Positions 62,499-64,000 of a stretch of 64,000 nt of DNA are shown in pieces (the first letter of the stretch is position 1; every line of letters begins with the position of its first letter). Origin of the DNA: Paenarthrobacter nitroguajacolicus (GTDB lineage: Bacteria; Actinomycetota; Actinomycetes; Actinomycetales; Micrococcaceae). Made by a program: the position numbers and the translations under genes. Under the pieces are notes generated by a model. The model saw nothing but the letters and a program-made list of their open reading frames with translations. It had not been told where the DNA came from and ran no database searches. Where the stretch lies: NCBI RefSeq assembly GCF_029952445.1, contig NZ_JAQPPK010000001.1, forward strand, positions 62,001 to 126,000. Reading direction: 5' to 3'.

Positions 62499-64000
62499 AC
62501 ACACCGTCCCGCATTGGCCTGGCACCAAGCGTTGTATTGCTCAACGTACGTGTTGTGCTCAGCCAACGTCTTGGAGAACTTGGTCTCCTTGGTGTCCAGG
62601 TTGATGGTCACCCAGTACATGTAGTCGTTGGGAGTCGGCTTTGCAGCGGCATCGATCGCGGTCTTGCCCGGTGAACCGATGGGACCCACGGGCAGTCCGA
62701 CATTCGCGTACGTGTTGTACGGATTGGACTTGTCGGCTTTTTCCTCTTCCGTGACGTGGAAGGACTTCCTGCCGAGCCCATACGTCACCGTGGCGTCGGA
62801 CTGGATGAGTCCGCTGGTTTCGACGTTGTTGGGCTTGAGCCTGTTGTAGATGGCGCCGGCAACGTTTCCGTAGTCCGCTTGCCCGCCTTCGGCCTGCACG
62901 ATGCTGGCGATGGTCACGGTGTCGTATTGCTTGGCGGGATCGGTGATTCCCTGCGATTTGAGCTCATCCAGCGTGGTGGTGACGAGCTTCTGGATGATGT
63001 CCTTGGCAGGGGTCCCGAGATCGAAGCGGTACTCCCCTGGCGCCAGGAATCCTTCAAGGTTCTTGGCCTTGGCCGGAAGGCCGAACTGGCCAGGCGCCTG
63101 ATTGAGGGCATTGAGTTGCTCCAGTGGAATACCCGAACCCTTGGCGATGGCATCCAGGGACTCGTTGACCCGCAGGCCCGCGCTCAGCGCGAAGTACATG
63201 ACCTTGGACGTGTCCTTATTCACCAGGACCGCCACGGCGTCCGAATTCTTCATCTCCGTGCGGAACGTGAAATCACCGGGCGACAATTCGCCGCCCTGGC
63301 TGACGAACTCCTTGACGAAGGAATCGGCATCGGCCACAACGTGCTTCTGCACGAGTTCGGTTGCCACTGCCTTGGGCCCTGAGCCCTGGGCCACGGTGAC
63401 GTTGACGGAGCCCGTGCCGGGTCCCGGGTAGTCCGTGACCTTGTCCATGCCCAGCAAGGGCTTCAGGAACTGCGCTCCGACAGCGATCGCAGCGACGAAC
63501 ACCACCAGCGTCAGCAGAAGGGCAAGGACACGACGGCGGCGGCGCGCCTTTTTCGCGGCAGCTTTGGAAGCGGGGGACGCCACAGGCGCCAGGAGTTCGT
63601 GGGGATGGTCGTCATGGTGCAACTCATCGGGGTGGAGTTCGTCATGGAGGAGGGCATCGTGGTGCAACTCATCCGGGTGGAGTTCGTCATGGAGGAGAGC
63701 ATCGTGATGCAGCTCATCGGGGTGAACCCCGTCATGCGCGGCAACGCCGTAGTGCGCATCATGCTCAGCGTACCCATGGGCTTCCAACGGCGCCCCGACG
63801 TACTCGGCGTGGACCAGGTCCTCATCGCCGTGCCCGGCGTGGGAGTGGTCAAATTCTTCATGCCCGGCTTCGGCAGCAGGCTCAACATCGGCATGCGGAG
63901 CGTCGGCACGCGCACCGCGGTCAACGGAAGTTGCCTCGTCTTCGTGCGCTGGGGTTGGTTCTGCACTGGCGCGGGGCGCCTCGGCAGCCGGCGTCGCGGC
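62495..64000 (-). CDS. mltG: MltG endolytic transglycosylase with long His-rich extension (5' end off window)
   Basis: At least 502 residues, with the frame open to the right edge. The C-terminal ~330 residues carry one membrane helix (VLALLLTLVVFVAAIAVG) and the catalytic YceG domain (TIASIVQAEGGQADYGNVAGAIYNRL with the active Glu, and SPYNTYAN-like SNPYNTYANVGLPVGPIGSPG). It cuts new glycan strands to set their length. Ahead of the helix are at least 170 residues of Ala/Glu/His/Asp-rich low-complexity sequence, including 15-residue tandem repeats (HPDELHHDALLHDEL). The true start is beyond base 64,000. Confidence 0.9.
   Translation of the reverse strand, partial: AATPAAEAPRASAEPTPAHEDEATSVDRGARADAPHADVEPAAEAGHEEFDHSHAGHGDEDLVHAEYVGAPLEAHGYAEHDAHYGVAAHDGVHPDELHHDALLHDELHPDELHHDALLHDELHPDELHHDDHPHELLAPVASPASKAAAKKARRRRRVLALLLTLVVFVAAIAVGAQFLKPLLGMDKVTDYPGPGTGSVNVTVAQGSGPKAVATELVQKHVVADADSFVKEFVSQGGELSPGDFTFRTEMKNSDAVAVLVNKDTSKVMYFALSAGLRVNESLDAIAKGSGIPLEQLNALNQAPGQFGLPAKAKNLEGFLAPGEYRFDLGTPAKDIIQKLVTTTLDELKSQGITDPAKQYDTVTIASIVQAEGGQADYGNVAGAIYNRLKPNNVETSGLIQSDATVTYGLGRKSFHVTEEEKADKSNPYNTYANVGLPVGPIGSPGKTAIDAAAKPTPNDYMYWVTINLDTKETKFSKTLAEHNTYVEQYNAWCQANAGRCV
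63617..63730. repeat. 45-bp tandem repeat in mltG
   Basis: About 2.5 copies of a 45-base unit beginning at 63617, 63662 and 63707, with few differences between copies. In the mltG frame each unit encodes the 15 residues HPDELHHDALLHDEL. Length variation between strains is likely. Confidence 0.85.

Noticed and set aside
63435..63707. 90-codon + strand frame with repeated SSWRRAS
   Set aside because: The repeats only reflect the 45-bp tandem repeat of mltG on the other strand.
63617..63730. CRISPR-like repeat array
   Set aside because: The units are adjacent without spacers and encode in-frame protein repeats of mltG.

Overview
The window is high-GC DNA from an actinobacterium, most likely a Micrococcaceae member of the Arthrobacter/Paenarthrobacter type. 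The clues are the block pyrR-pyrB-pyrC-(membrane protein)-carA-carB-pyrF-mihF-gmk-rpoZ-coaBC-metK-priA, the actinobacterial-only host factor mihF, the mltG-aroE-aroC-aroK-aroB...efp-nusB block, frequent GTG starts and probable leaderless genes. The genus is inferred from content and order; no database search was possible.

Bases 1 to about 24,090 are the late half and right end of a siphovirus-type prophage. Reading left to right on the + strand it holds the end of the small terminase, the large terminase, portal, MuF-like protein, scaffold, capsid, head-tail connectors, tail terminator, major tail protein, a tail-assembly chaperone pair joined by a -1 frameshift site, tape measure with a peptidase domain, four minor tail proteins, a small membrane protein, a membrane-anchored collagen-like protein, a two-enzyme endolysin and a holin. 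Beyond the lysis genes is a cargo region (20.3-24.0 kb): a tiny helix-turn-helix gene, a zinc-ribbon/two-TM gene pair with its own near-leaderless promoter, a 46-residue peptide gene, a minimal ATPase-LuxR regulator, a DUF4145-like gene and a membrane-anchored coiled-coil gene. Integrase and early genes lie outside the window.

The prophage is inserted inside comEC, the DNA-uptake channel gene. Only the first ~258 codons of comEC remain here, next to an intact comEA. The last phage gene lies 9 bases downstream of the truncated comEC stop, on the same strand. This resembles prophages that interrupt competence genes in Listeria (comK) and pneumococcus (comGC/comYC).

From 24.1 to 32.1 kb: comEA, a small accessory block (dehydrogenase, MerR regulator, lipoprotein, AT-rich spacer), degV and leuS. 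A tiny peptide gene with three consecutive Leu codons followed by a terminator precedes leuS, the layout of a leucine attenuator.

From 32.1 to 40.6 kb: glycerol use (glpK, glpF, glpD) with a divergent SorC-family regulator, followed by an aldo/keto reductase, an alpha/beta hydrolase and a glycosyltransferase.

From 40.6 to 64 kb: core genes, nearly all on the minus strand. These are priA, metK, coaBC, rpoZ, gmk, mihF, the complete UMP pathway except pyrD and pyrE (with a PyrR-binding hairpin ahead of pyrR), a PrsW-like membrane protease on the opposite strand, nusB, efp, a TPR gene, aroB, aroK, aroC, aroE, and an mltG gene with a long His/Asp/Glu-rich N-terminal extension that runs off the window. 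I saw no tRNA, rRNA, CRISPR array or insertion sequence.
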